A stretch of 8,163 nucleotides of DNA from Rhodospirillales bacterium (lineage in GTDB: Bacteria > Pseudomonadota > Alphaproteobacteria > UBA828), in contig JAPOPO010000378.1 of assembly GCA_026712885.1 (NCBI GenBank), forward strand, positions 1 through 8,163, given 5' to 3'. The notes under the pieces are model-generated. The model was not told where the DNA came from, ran no database searches, and saw only the letters and a program-made list of their open reading frames with translations. The position numbers and the translations under genes were made by a program. Of this stretch, positions 1 through 5,645 are shown one piece after another. Within the stretch, counting starts at the first letter, position 1. Each line of letters starts with the position of its first letter.

Positions 1-1
1 G

Positions 2-37
2 TTCGAGAAGATCGAACGCACCTACGCCAAGGAATAG
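2..37 (+). CDS. 3' end of an unidentified gene (partial)
   Basis: Eleven in-frame codons, ending in residues FEKIERTYAKE and a TAG stop at 35-37, run in from the left edge. The stop overlaps the ribosome binding site of the next gene, whose start is 9 bases further on. This close packing suggests an upstream gene in the same operon as the small membrane protein that follows. The charged, helix-prone tail is too short to identify a family. Confidence 0.5.
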   Translation, partial: FEKIERTYAKE

Positions 38-41
38 GAGG
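36..41 (+). promoter_or_regulatory. Ribosome binding site of the small membrane protein gene
   Basis: A perfect AGGAGG lies 5 bases before the ATG at 47. It overlaps the stop codon of the preceding gene, an arrangement typical of translational coupling. It fixes the start of the 84-residue protein. Confidence 0.8.
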
Positions 42-46
42 CGCAG

Positions 47-301
47 ATGGCTTCGACCGGCTTGGACTCTTTCACCAATCCCGCCGAAATCGGCGCCATG
101 TACCCTGGCGTGGGCGCCGAAACGGCGATGGTCGGTATCCTCGTGGCCCTCTGGGTGGGCTGGCACTTCTTCCAGATCCACCAGGAGGAGAGCGAGTATC
201 GCGAAGCGGTGAAGCTTTACCGCGACGTCGGCATGGAGCGCGCCATGCACCATGCCTCCGGCACGATCGCGACGGAGGACGAGGTTCAGATCAAGAACTG
301 A
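47..301 (+). CDS. Small single-pass membrane protein, unknown function
   Basis: The gene encodes 84 residues and I do not recognise the family. One hydrophobic segment spans about residues 25-43 and is rich in Val, Leu, Trp and Gly. The N-terminal 24 residues are polar. The C-terminal 40 residues are charged, probably helical, and contain histidines at 40, 45, 68 and 69. There is no cleavable signal peptide pattern, so the protein is probably anchored in the inner membrane with a soluble C-terminal tail. A perfect AGGAGG precedes the ATG, and a strong terminator begins 27 bases after the stop, so it is probably the last gene of an operon entering from the left. Small proteins like this often accompany a larger membrane complex, but the partner is outside the window. 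The coding call is firm; the function is unknown. Confidence 0.8.
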   Translation: MASTGLDSFTNPAEIGAMYPGVGAETAMVGILVALWVGWHFFQIHQEESEYREAVKLYRDVGMERAMHHASGTIATEDEVQIKN

Positions 302-327
302 TCTCTCGCCACCGTCGCTACGTTACA

Positions 328-354
328 GGGCGGGCCTCCGGGCCCGCCCTTCTT
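328..354 (+). terminator. Rho-independent terminator, possibly bidirectional
   Basis: A 9-bp perfect GC stem (GGGCGGGCC at 328-336, GGCCCGCCC at 341-349) closes a 4-base loop TCCG. It is followed by the T-rich run TTCTT at 350-354. It ends the plus-strand unit after the small membrane protein. Read on the minus strand, the same hairpin lies downstream of the EamA-like gene but has no clear T-run there, so termination in that direction is less certain. Confidence 0.8.
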
Positions 355-373
355 CGTCCGGTTGGCCCGCATG

Positions 374-395
374 TCTCACCATGACAGTAGTGAGA
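374..395. repeat. Short inverted repeat between convergent genes
   Basis: TCTCAC at 374-379 is matched by GTGAGA at 390-395, with a 10-base spacer. It lies in the gap between the terminator and the end of the EamA-like gene. A 6-bp stem with this loop is weak and has no T-run, so it is not a convincing terminator. It might be a secondary hairpin at the 3' end of the minus-strand transcript, or chance. Confidence 0.25.
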
Positions 396-414
396 AGTGC
401 GGGCTGACCTGCGG

Positions 415-1314
415 CTACGGGCCCGCGGTGCGGCGGACGCGGAAGCGGAGCGTTGCCAGGACGAGGCCGATCATCACCAGCCCAACGCCAGCTAGCCGCT
501 GGGGGCCCAGGCTCTCGTCCAGCAGCAGCGCGGTGCTAATCAGGCCCGAGATGGGGATGACGAGCGAGAACGGCGTCACCAGATAGGCCGGATAGCGCCG
601 CAGCAGGTAGCTCCACAGCATGAAGCCGAAGCAGGTCGCAATCATCCCGAGGAAGAACAGTTCGCCGATGGTGACCCAGGTGATGTCGGTGAGCGCGGTG
701 AAGGCCGCCGGCCCCCCTTCGAAGACATAGGAGAGTCCGAGCAAGGGCGCGATGCCGATCAGGTGGGCCCAGGCGATCAGGCGCAGCAGGTCGTCTGTGC
801 CGGCGAGCTTGACGATCATGTTGGAGGAGGCCCAGCTCAGGGCGGCCACGAGCACGAAGCCAAGGCCCGCGAGAGTCGGGCCGCCTGGCAGTGTGAGGCC
901 GATGATCGCGATGCCTGCGCCGGAAACGGCGATGCCCGCATACTGTGCGCGCCCCGGCCTCTCGCCCAGGATCGCAAACGCGAAGATCGTGGTGAAGAAG
1001 ACCTGGGACTGGAGCAGCAGGGAACTGAGCCCTGCCGGCATGCCGAATTCCATGCCGAAGAACAGCAGCGACATCTGGATCGTGCCCTGGGTCAGGCCGA
1101 TGCCCAAGGTCCAGTACCAGCGGATCGCCGGCGGCCGAAAGAGAACCAGGACAGGCAGCGCGGCGATGGCGACGCGGAGCCCGGCCACCATGAGCGGGGG
1201 CAGGGCATCGAGCAGCTCGCGCATGACCACGAAGGAGAAGCCCCAGAGGCCGGTCACGGCGAGAGCGAGCGCGATGTGGGCGGGCGACACGGCGGTCTGC
1301 GGCGAATGCGGCAC
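415..1314 (-). CDS. eamA: EamA-like DMT-superfamily exporter (cysteine/O-acetylserine type)
   Basis: This is an inner-membrane metabolite carrier with about ten hydrophobic helices arranged as two EamA repeats. In the 299-residue form, stretches closely resemble Escherichia coli EamA (YdeD) as I recall it: PPLMVAGLR near residues 39-47, FGMPAGLSSLLLQSQ near 90-104, SWASSN near 160-165, RYPAYLVTPFSLVIP at 240-254 and LLLDES near 263-268. A GER motif at 117-119 follows helix four, as is usual at the end of the first EamA repeat. The E. coli protein exports cysteine-pathway metabolites; the substrate here is inferred from similarity only. The reading frame stays open to a GTG at 1416, but that would overlap the upstream DMT gene by 65 bases and add 34 Arg-rich residues outside the fold. 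The GTG at 1314, 37 bases after the upstream stop, gives the normal family length. No clear ribosome binding site supports any start (GTG 1290 is another option). It is probably co-transcribed with the upstream DMT gene. Confidence 0.85.
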   Translation of the reverse strand: MPHSPQTAVSPAHIALALAVTGLWGFSFVVMRELLDALPPLMVAGLRVAIAALPVLVLFRPPAIRWYWTLGIGLTQGTIQMSLLFFGMEFGMPAGLSSLLLQSQVFFTTIFAFAILGERPGRAQYAGIAVSGAGIAIIGLTLPGGPTLAGLGFVLVAALSWASSNMIVKLAGTDDLLRLIAWAHLIGIAPLLGLSYVFEGGPAAFTALTDITWVTIGELFFLGMIATCFGFMLWSYLLRRYPAYLVTPFSLVIPISGLISTALLLDESLGPQRLAGVGLVMIGLVLATLRFRVRRTAGP

Positions 1315-1351
1315 AGGTGGCCACGGGCGGTCTCGGCCCCGCCCAAATTGG

Positions 1352-2347
1352 CTAGCCCGGCTCGGCCTTCCCCGGCGCCGCACGTTCGCGGCGGCGCAGA
1401 ATGATGAAAAAGACACCGAGCATGAGGCAAAGCAGGGCGAGCCAGACCCAATGGCTGTGGCTCTCCGAGAAGAACAGGATGCCCCAGCCGATGCCGGACA
1501 GGGCGACGATGAAGTTCACGGTCGAGAAGAAGACCGGTCCCAGGAAGCGGATCAACTCGACGAAGAGGTAGATGCCGAGGGCCTGGACGAATATGGCGGT
1601 GATCAGCGCCCAGTCGCCCGCGTCCATCGGACCCTCGAACCACCACCAGCCGTCGGTTGCAGCCACCGCCGCGAGGATTGGGAGCGAGCCGAAGAAGAAG
1701 AACCCGAACGCAAAATGGAGTGAGTCGGTCGCCGGTGGGCGCATGATCGCCGTGGCGAGGCTGGTGGTCGTGTAGCCCAACGGCAGCAGCAGGGCGAGCA
1801 GGATCCAAGGCACCAGGTCGCGCGAGGGCAAGCTGGTCTCTGGCACCACCAGAAGCGCCACCCCGACGATGCCGACGGCGAAGCCGAGGACCCGAGGCCA
1901 CCAAATTCTCTCCAGCCGGAAGACGACCGCGCCCACGTAGGTGAGAATAGGGGACAGCACCACGAGCATGCTGATGATGCCGGCCGGCACGCCCTTGCCA
2001 CTGACGAACCCCACGGTCAGGAACGGCACCCCATAGCCGGAGATACCGGCGACCGCGTAGGAGCTTATGTGTGCGCGGGAAAGTGGTGGCGGTTTCCCAT
2101 TGATGAGCGCCAGCAGCAGGCTCACCGCGGCCCCGCCCATACCCATCCACAAGACAAAGCTGGTGAAGGGAACGCCGTTCGCGATGGAGACGCCGGTGAG
2201 CGAATAGCTCAGCCCGTAGAGAACGCCGGTGAGGAAGAGCAGCGCTACCGAGATCCAGAACCCGGCCGGTCGTCCAGCCCAGCGTCGGGCACGGTCCGAG
2301 CGAATGGCGGAGAGGTCGCTAGAGGACGGTGACTCCTGGTGTGACAA
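1352..2347 (-). CDS. DMT-superfamily (EamA domain) transporter
   Basis: The gene encodes an inner-membrane carrier of up to 331 residues. A polar N-terminus of about 28 residues precedes roughly ten hydrophobic segments (the first near 30-50, the last near 299-317), followed by a basic tail (RRRER at 318-322). Two EamA-type halves are visible: the first ends near RLERIWWPRVLGF at 144-156 plus a helix, and the second ends near SESHSHW at 294-300 plus a helix. It is clearly more distant from EamA than its downstream neighbour, and I cannot name a substrate. The start is uncertain: the TTG at 2347 is the only standard start codon before the first helix, and no ribosome binding site precedes it. 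The frame upstream is closed by the TAA that ends the 92-residue gene, only 13 codons earlier. It sits between that gene and the EamA-like gene in one minus-strand unit. Confidence 0.82.
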   Translation of the reverse strand: MSHQESPSSSDLSAIRSDRARRWAGRPAGFWISVALLFLTGVLYGLSYSLTGVSIANGVPFTSFVLWMGMGGAAVSLLLALINGKPPPLSRAHISSYAVAGISGYGVPFLTVGFVSGKGVPAGIISMLVVLSPILTYVGAVVFRLERIWWPRVLGFAVGIVGVALLVVPETSLPSRDLVPWILLALLLPLGYTTTSLATAIMRPPATDSLHFAFGFFFFGSLPILAAVAATDGWWWFEGPMDAGDWALITAIFVQALGIYLFVELIRFLGPVFFSTVNFIVALSGIGWGILFFSESHSHWVWLALLCLMLGVFFIILRRRERAAPGKAEPG

Positions 2348-2386
2348 AGTTTGCGGGCCGGACGGCCGGCGGCACCGCCAGGGGCC

Positions 2387-2665
2387 TTAGGCCGAGTTGC
2401 CGCCTCCGGCGCGGGACTTCTCCCACAACCGCTTCGCCGGCTTTAGAAACATCTTGAAAATTCCGCCCACCAGCACAAACACGGTGACGTAGATGAAGAG
2501 GACCCCGGCGATTCCGTATCCGTCATCCGCGGGCAGAAGCTCCGCGCTTACCATCAGGTAGGCGGTGACGACACAGAAGATCAGCGCGAACAGCAGCGAA
2601 GGCCCGTCGCCGGAGCTCCAATACAGGCGCAGTCGACGCATACGATGCACGTCCATGATAGCCAC
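2387..2665 (-). CDS. Small two-helix membrane protein, unknown function
   Basis: The gene encodes 92 residues with two hydrophobic segments, about 22-42 and 50-72, separated by a short acidic loop (PADDGYG at 45-51). The N-terminus is basic (RMRRLRLYW) and the C-terminus is basic (KPAKRLWEKSR). By the positive-inside rule both ends should face the cytoplasm, making a helical hairpin in the inner membrane. Third-position GC preference supports real coding. The GTG at 2665 is chosen because GGGGAA (2671-2676) lies 5 bases upstream; the in-frame ATG at 2656 is the alternative. It is the first gene of the minus-strand unit, with 39 bases to the DMT gene start. I do not recognise the family; co-transcription suggests, without proving, an accessory role in transport. 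Confidence 0.72.
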   Translation of the reverse strand: MAIMDVHRMRRLRLYWSSGDGPSLLFALIFCVVTAYLMVSAELLPADDGYGIAGVLFIYVTVFVLVGGIFKMFLKPAKRLWEKSRAGGGNSA

Positions 2666-2672
2666 GGCGGTT

Positions 2673-2692
2673 CCCCGTCAGTTGTCGCGGGG
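2673..2692 (-). promoter_or_regulatory. Possible leader hairpin over a ribosome binding site
   Basis: CCCCG at 2673-2677 and CGGGG at 2688-2692 can form a 5-bp GC stem around a 10-base loop. On the minus strand the downstream arm contains the GGGG of the presumed ribosome binding site for the 92-residue gene. The stem could limit translation initiation, but an arm this short may be chance. Confidence 0.2.
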
Positions 2693-2693
2693 C

Positions 2694-2721
2694 ATGTTAG
2701 TCAAAGCCAGCCGCTGGGCAA
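2694..2721 (-). promoter_or_regulatory. Candidate sigma-70 promoter for the DMT unit
   Basis: Read on the minus strand, TTGCCC (2721-2716) could be the -35 box and TAACAT (2699-2694) the -10 box, with a 16-base spacer. Each matches the consensus at four or more of six positions. It lies about 29 bases upstream of the GTG of the first gene in the unit, a suitable distance. The assignment rests on motif and position only. Confidence 0.35.
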
Positions 2722-2762
2722 GCCCTTCGTGGGCGTGGAGGCGCACCAGCGCCATAATTTCA

Positions 2763-2780
2763 TCGCATGCACCGATGCGA
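2763..2780. repeat. Inverted repeat in the gap after the AcoX-like gene
   Basis: TCGCAT at 2763-2768 pairs with ATGCGA at 2775-2780 across a 6-base spacer GCACCG. It sits 29 bases past the stop of the AcoX-like gene and upstream of the candidate DMT promoter. No T-run follows on the minus strand, so it is a poor terminator. It could be an operator-like site or chance. The rest of the gap, 2666-2808, shows no gene. Confidence 0.25.
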
Positions 2781-2808
2781 CGGGGCTTCCAGGCGGGCTG
2801 AACGGTCG

Positions 2809-3864
2809 TCACGCCGGCGGGTCCGCGGCTGCCGACTGCTCAAGCAATCCACCGTGAGCCGCCAACGCCATCGCCCGGGCAATCTCGACGGTGAGCGGAC
2901 CATCGGGTTCCAGCACCACTGCCACCCGGTCGTTAGGTCCGAAGGCGATTTCGCGCTCGCCGTCGAGCGCTACGACGCCCCGCTCGAGCCGTATGGGATG
3001 CGGCACGCCGGCCTCCAGGTCGGCCACCCGCTCGACCCCGATTTCGGCCATCAACCCGGGCGCAAGCGGCGCCGAGACCGTCCGCGCCGCGCCGGTCGCT
3101 GCAGCCAGGTCGATGACGACGCCGGTCGGATCGTCGCGCGAGACCGGGCGCACGAGACCCGCTATGGAAGAGAGGCCGATGGCGTCGGCCTCGGCAAAGG
3201 TCACGAAGAGCTGGTCGAGCGCGTCTGCCCGCCAGAGCGCCTTCGCCCCGGTCCAGGTCTCGCCGCTGACGCAGACATCGACCAGCGCGATGTCCCGCGG
3301 CGTGCCGTCGATCGTTACCCGCAGCACCTTGTTGCGCCGCGCCGCCTCCTCCCGCGTCAGCGCGCCGGTCGCCACCATTCCGGCCGCGAGGCCCGCGATG
3401 GTCGCTTCGCGCATCATCGGGAAGACGTTGTTGGTCCCGGTGGAGAGCGAGGTCAGCGGCACGCCGTCGCAGGCCTGCGCGACCAGCCGGTTGGTGCCGT
3501 CGCCACCGAGCACCACGATGCCGCCGACGCCCCGCGCGACCATGCGGGTGGTGGCCTCGAGCGTGTCGGCGGGCGGTCCCTCGATCGGCATGTCCAGGAA
3601 TTCCACCTCGGGCCAGACCTGGCCATCGGGCGGGCCATGGGCGATCGCCCGCTTCACCCGGTCGGCGATGCCGCTCTCGTCGGGAATCATGTAGCAGGTG
3701 CTCACGCCGACCGCGCCGAGCGCCGAGAAGATGCGCGTGATCATGTTGCGCTTCTCGGCAATCGGGAACACCGATGCCTGGGCGACCAGGCGCCTGATAT
3801 CGCGGCCGGCGGCGGGGTTGGCGATGATGCCGACCGCCGAGCCGCTGAGGGGTTTTCTTGCCAT
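2809..3864 (-). CDS. ATP-NAD kinase family protein, AcoX-like
   Basis: The gene encodes 351 residues related to NAD kinases (COG3199/AcoX branch), soluble and probably cytoplasmic. The N-terminal motif GIIANPAAGRDIRRL (12-26) is characteristic of AcoX-type proteins. LGGDGTNRLVA (119-129) carries the GGDGT signature that contacts nucleotide phosphate in the NAD kinase/diacylglycerol kinase fold. STGTNN (141-146) follows where the family has its second conserved loop. The C-terminal half is mostly beta-rich and less conserved. AcoX was named for its place in acetoin catabolism operons; its reaction is not firmly established, and NAD or polyphosphate-dependent kinase activity is a family-based inference. 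No acetoin dehydrogenase genes adjoin it here. The ATG at 3864 is chosen because GGAGG (3869-3873) lies 4 bases upstream; the frame extends to 3960 without a better start. It is transcribed divergently from the Nudix gene. Confidence 0.85.
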   Translation of the reverse strand: MARKPLSGSAVGIIANPAAGRDIRRLVAQASVFPIAEKRNMITRIFSALGAVGVSTCYMIPDESGIADRVKRAIAHGPPDGQVWPEVEFLDMPIEGPPADTLEATTRMVARGVGGIVVLGGDGTNRLVAQACDGVPLTSLSTGTNNVFPMMREATIAGLAAGMVATGALTREEAARRNKVLRVTIDGTPRDIALVDVCVSGETWTGAKALWRADALDQLFVTFAEADAIGLSSIAGLVRPVSRDDPTGVVIDLAAATGAARTVSAPLAPGLMAEIGVERVADLEAGVPHPIRLERGVVALDGEREIAFGPNDRVAVVLEPDGPLTVEIARAMALAAHGGLLEQSAAADPPA

Positions 3865-3868
3865 TGTG

Positions 3869-3873
3869 CCTCC
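3869..3873 (-). promoter_or_regulatory. Ribosome binding site fixing the AcoX-like start
   Basis: GGAGG on the minus strand lies 4 bases before the ATG at 3864. It supports the 351-residue form over the longer open frame, whose extra 32 residues do not belong to the family fold. A small hairpin (GGGCT-TAT-AGCCC, 3878-3890) lies just upstream in the leader. Confidence 0.7.
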
Positions 3874-3945
3874 GCGAGGGCTTATAGCCCGGCCGGCGGC
3901 GTGGCGCCATGCGTCTCTGGTCCCATGACGGGCGCGCAGAGGTCC

Positions 3946-3974
3946 TTGTGACCGGCGCATCCGCTTCGTGTAGA
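3946..3974 (+). promoter_or_regulatory. Weak candidate promoter for the Nudix/RND unit
   Basis: TTGTGA (3946-3951) and TGTAGA (3969-3974) are spaced by 17 bases and lie about 60 bases before the Nudix start. They match the sigma-70 boxes at four and three of six positions respectively. The position in a divergent intergenic region is right, but the -10 match is poor. The rest of 3865-4035 shows no other clear signal. Confidence 0.22.
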
Positions 3975-4023
3975 AACGGCAGGCAAGATGACAGACTCAG
4001 CGTGCCGCGCGGCGCATGAGAAA

Positions 4024-4029
4024 GGGGAG
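4024..4029 (+). promoter_or_regulatory. Ribosome binding site fixing the Nudix GTG start
   Basis: GGGGAG lies 6 bases before the GTG at 4036. An in-frame TAG at 4030-4032 excludes any start further upstream in this frame, so the GTG is well supported. Confidence 0.7.
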
Positions 4030-4035
4030 TAGACC

Positions 4036-4449
4036 GTGATTCAGCAGGGCCCGGCCAATCTGCGCGTCTACGGCGTGCTGCTGCGCGGCGGTCGGGTGTT
4101 GATCGCAGACGAGCAAGTCGGCGGGCGCGACGTGAGGAAGCTTCCCGGCGGTGCGGTCGAGTCAGGCGAAACACCGGAACAAGCGCTAAAGCGAGAGTTC
4201 ATGGAAGAGGGGAGCCTCGAGATCGAGCCCACCCGCCTGCTCCACGCACCGGGAACTCTTTACAGTCACTGGATACACGGGCTCTACACGCCCATGTTCT
4301 ACGAAGTTCGGGGGGGCGGCGAGCCGGTGACGCCGCCGGATGAGCCGGTCGAACTGCTCTTCATGGAGCCCGCCAAGGCCATTGCGAGCGGGCGCATGGC
4401 AGCGCCGGAGATCGTCGCGCTCAACCGCGCGCTGGCGGTCGCTCGATAG
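4036..4449 (+). CDS. Nudix hydrolase
   Basis: The gene encodes a 137-residue, single-domain protein of usual Nudix size and probably cytoplasmic. Nudix enzymes cleave nucleoside diphosphates linked to another moiety, using metal ions held by the Nudix box. The box spans residues 39-61: G39, E45, then R53-E54-F55-M56-E57-E58, so the metal-binding glutamates E54, E57 and E58 are all present. The late glycine of the consensus (REUXEEXGU) falls on S60, a deviation. LPGG at 36-39 before the box is typical. The substrate cannot be told from sequence. The GTG start has a GGGGAG ribosome binding site. Its stop lies 32 bases before the fusion protein start, so it is probably the first gene of an operon with the efflux genes. 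Whether it serves the pump or is merely a housekeeping passenger is unclear. Confidence 0.88.
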   Translation: MIQQGPANLRVYGVLLRGGRVLIADEQVGGRDVRKLPGGAVESGETPEQALKREFMEEGSLEIEPTRLLHAPGTLYSHWIHGLYTPMFYEVRGGGEPVTPPDEPVELLFMEPAKAIASGRMAAPEIVALNRALAVAR

Positions 4450-4467
4450 CGATGCACAGGTCGGGAC

Positions 4468-4474
4468 AAGGGAG
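4468..4474 (+). promoter_or_regulatory. Ribosome binding site fixing the fusion protein start
   Basis: AAGGGAG lies 7 bases before the ATG at 4482. The earlier in-frame ATG at 4452 has no comparable site and would add ten residues ahead of the signal peptide, so 4482 is preferred. Confidence 0.65.
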
Positions 4475-4481
4475 CGATCCG

Positions 4482-5630
4482 ATGAGCAAGCGCCGCAACG
4501 GATGCGGGCGCCTTCGGCACGGGCTTCGGAGTCTTGCTGTCGTCGCTGTCGCTGCGGCGCTCTGGCTCGGTGAAGGGGCGGTCGAAGGGGCGGCGCAACA
4601 GCCGCCGGCCGTGGTTTCCGTCGACGAGGTGCGCATGGAGGCGATGGCGCAGACCGTGCCGGTGATCGGGCGCCTCGTCGCGCGCCGGGCAGGCGAGGTC
4701 GCGGCGCGCACCGCCGGCCCGGTCGCAGCGCTCCACGTATACGTCGGCGATCGCGTGGAGACCGGCGATCCCATCGCCGAACTCGACGCGATCCGGCTCC
4801 GGGCCGAGCGAGACCGCTTGGCGGCGATTGTCAACGAAGCGCAGGCTCAGGTGGAGCGCCTGGTGGCCCAGTCAGCCTTGCACCGCCAGGAACTGCGTCG
4901 GTTGGAGGGTCTCCGGAACTCGGCCGCGTTCAGCCAAAGCCGCTTCGAGGATGCCCGGCAACAGGTGATTATTGCTGAGAGCGCCATCGGCACGGCTGAC
5001 GCCGCCCGGCTCAGCGCAGCGGCGAGCCTCTCGCTCGCGGAAATCGATCTCGCGTGGGCCAAGATCGCGGCTCCCTACCCCGGCGTCGTCACTCTCGTTC
5101 ATACCGAAGTCGGTGCCTGGCTCGGAGTCGGCGCGCGAGTCGTGTCCATGGTCAACGACCAGGACTTGGAGGTCGAGGCGGATGTGCCGTCGAGCCGCGT
5201 CGGGGCCCTGGATAGCGGCGCACAGGTCTCGGTCGTCCTCGACGACGGGACCGAGCACACGGCGATCGTGCGCACGGTCGTGCCGGAGGAGAACGCGCTC
5301 ACCCGCACGCGCCGGGTGCGCTTCACGCCGCGCTTCTCGGCGTTGCGCAAGCCGCTCGCGATCAACCAGTCGGCGACCGTGGTGCTGCCGGCCGGACGTA
5401 GCCGACAGGTCCTTACCGTGCATAAGGACGCCATCGTCCGCAATCAGGGCCAAGCGTTTGTCTATGTCGCTCAGGACGGGGCGGCGCAGATTCGCCCGGT
5501 GCAGCTGGGCGCCGCTGTCGGCGGCCGCTTCGAGGTGCTGGGCGGCCTCGGCCCCGGGGAGCCCGTCGTGGTTCGCGGCAATGAGCGCCTGCGTCCTGGC
5601 CAGGCGATCACGGTCGGCGGAGCCGGCTAA
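4482..5630 (+). CDS. RND efflux periplasmic adaptor (membrane fusion protein)
   Basis: The gene encodes 382 residues, the usual size for an HlyD/AcrA-type adaptor linking an RND pump to an outer-membrane channel. A basic N-terminus (KRRNGCGRLRHGLR) and a hydrophobic stretch near 17-34 form a signal peptide or anchor. The only nearby Cys (residue 8) precedes the hydrophobic core, so this is not a typical lipoprotein. The first lipoyl half is near 60-102, with VYVGDRVETGDPIAELDA matching the family. A long alpha-helical hairpin follows at about 103-190. The second lipoyl half starts at AWAKIAAPYPGVV (191-203), a classic adaptor motif. A beta-barrel region (about 225-305) and a membrane-proximal domain (about 306-382) complete it. 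The RND permease gene begins 15 bases after its stop. Pump substrate cannot be inferred. The call is secure. Confidence 0.92.
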   Translation: MSKRRNGCGRLRHGLRSLAVVAVAAALWLGEGAVEGAAQQPPAVVSVDEVRMEAMAQTVPVIGRLVARRAGEVAARTAGPVAALHVYVGDRVETGDPIAELDAIRLRAERDRLAAIVNEAQAQVERLVAQSALHRQELRRLEGLRNSAAFSQSRFEDARQQVIIAESAIGTADAARLSAAASLSLAEIDLAWAKIAAPYPGVVTLVHTEVGAWLGVGARVVSMVNDQDLEVEADVPSSRVGALDSGAQVSVVLDDGTEHTAIVRTVVPEENALTRTRRVRFTPRFSALRKPLAINQSATVVLPAGRSRQVLTVHKDAIVRNQGQAFVYVAQDGAAQIRPVQLGAAVGGRFEVLGGLGPGEPVVVRGNERLRPGQAITVGGAG

Positions 5631-5641
5631 GGGCGCGCCCT
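5630..5641. repeat. 12-bp perfect palindrome between adaptor and permease genes
   Basis: AGGGCGCGCCCT reads the same on both strands and fills most of the 15-base gap, overlapping the last base of the adaptor stop codon. The only Shine-Dalgarno-like bases for the permease (AAGGG, 5629-5633) lie inside it, 12 bases before the ATG at 5646. In GC-rich DNA such a palindrome may be chance, but it could also influence coupling of the two genes. Confidence 0.35.
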
Positions 5642-5645
5642 CGCC

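Noticed and set aside
752..1723. Long plus-strand open frame opposite the DMT genes
   Set aside because: It is antisense to two clear membrane transporter genes and its product is a low-complexity, charged, Arg/Glu-rich sequence with no fold. Such frames are expected opposite GC-rich genes.
2356..2367. Small GC hairpin (GGCCG-GA-CGGCC) before the DMT start as an attenuator
   Set aside because: The arms are only 5 bases with a 2-base loop and no T-run or alternative pairing was seen; such matches are common at this GC content.
2767..3951. 394-codon plus-strand open frame opposite the AcoX-like gene
   Set aside because: The product is rich in Arg, Asp, His and Gly with no recognisable motif, while the opposite strand encodes GGDGT and other conserved motifs with a ribosome binding site.
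4004..4013. GCCGCGCGGC palindrome in the Nudix leader as an operator
   Set aside because: It is a 10-base all-GC palindrome, easily found by chance here, and no regulator gene is nearby to support it.
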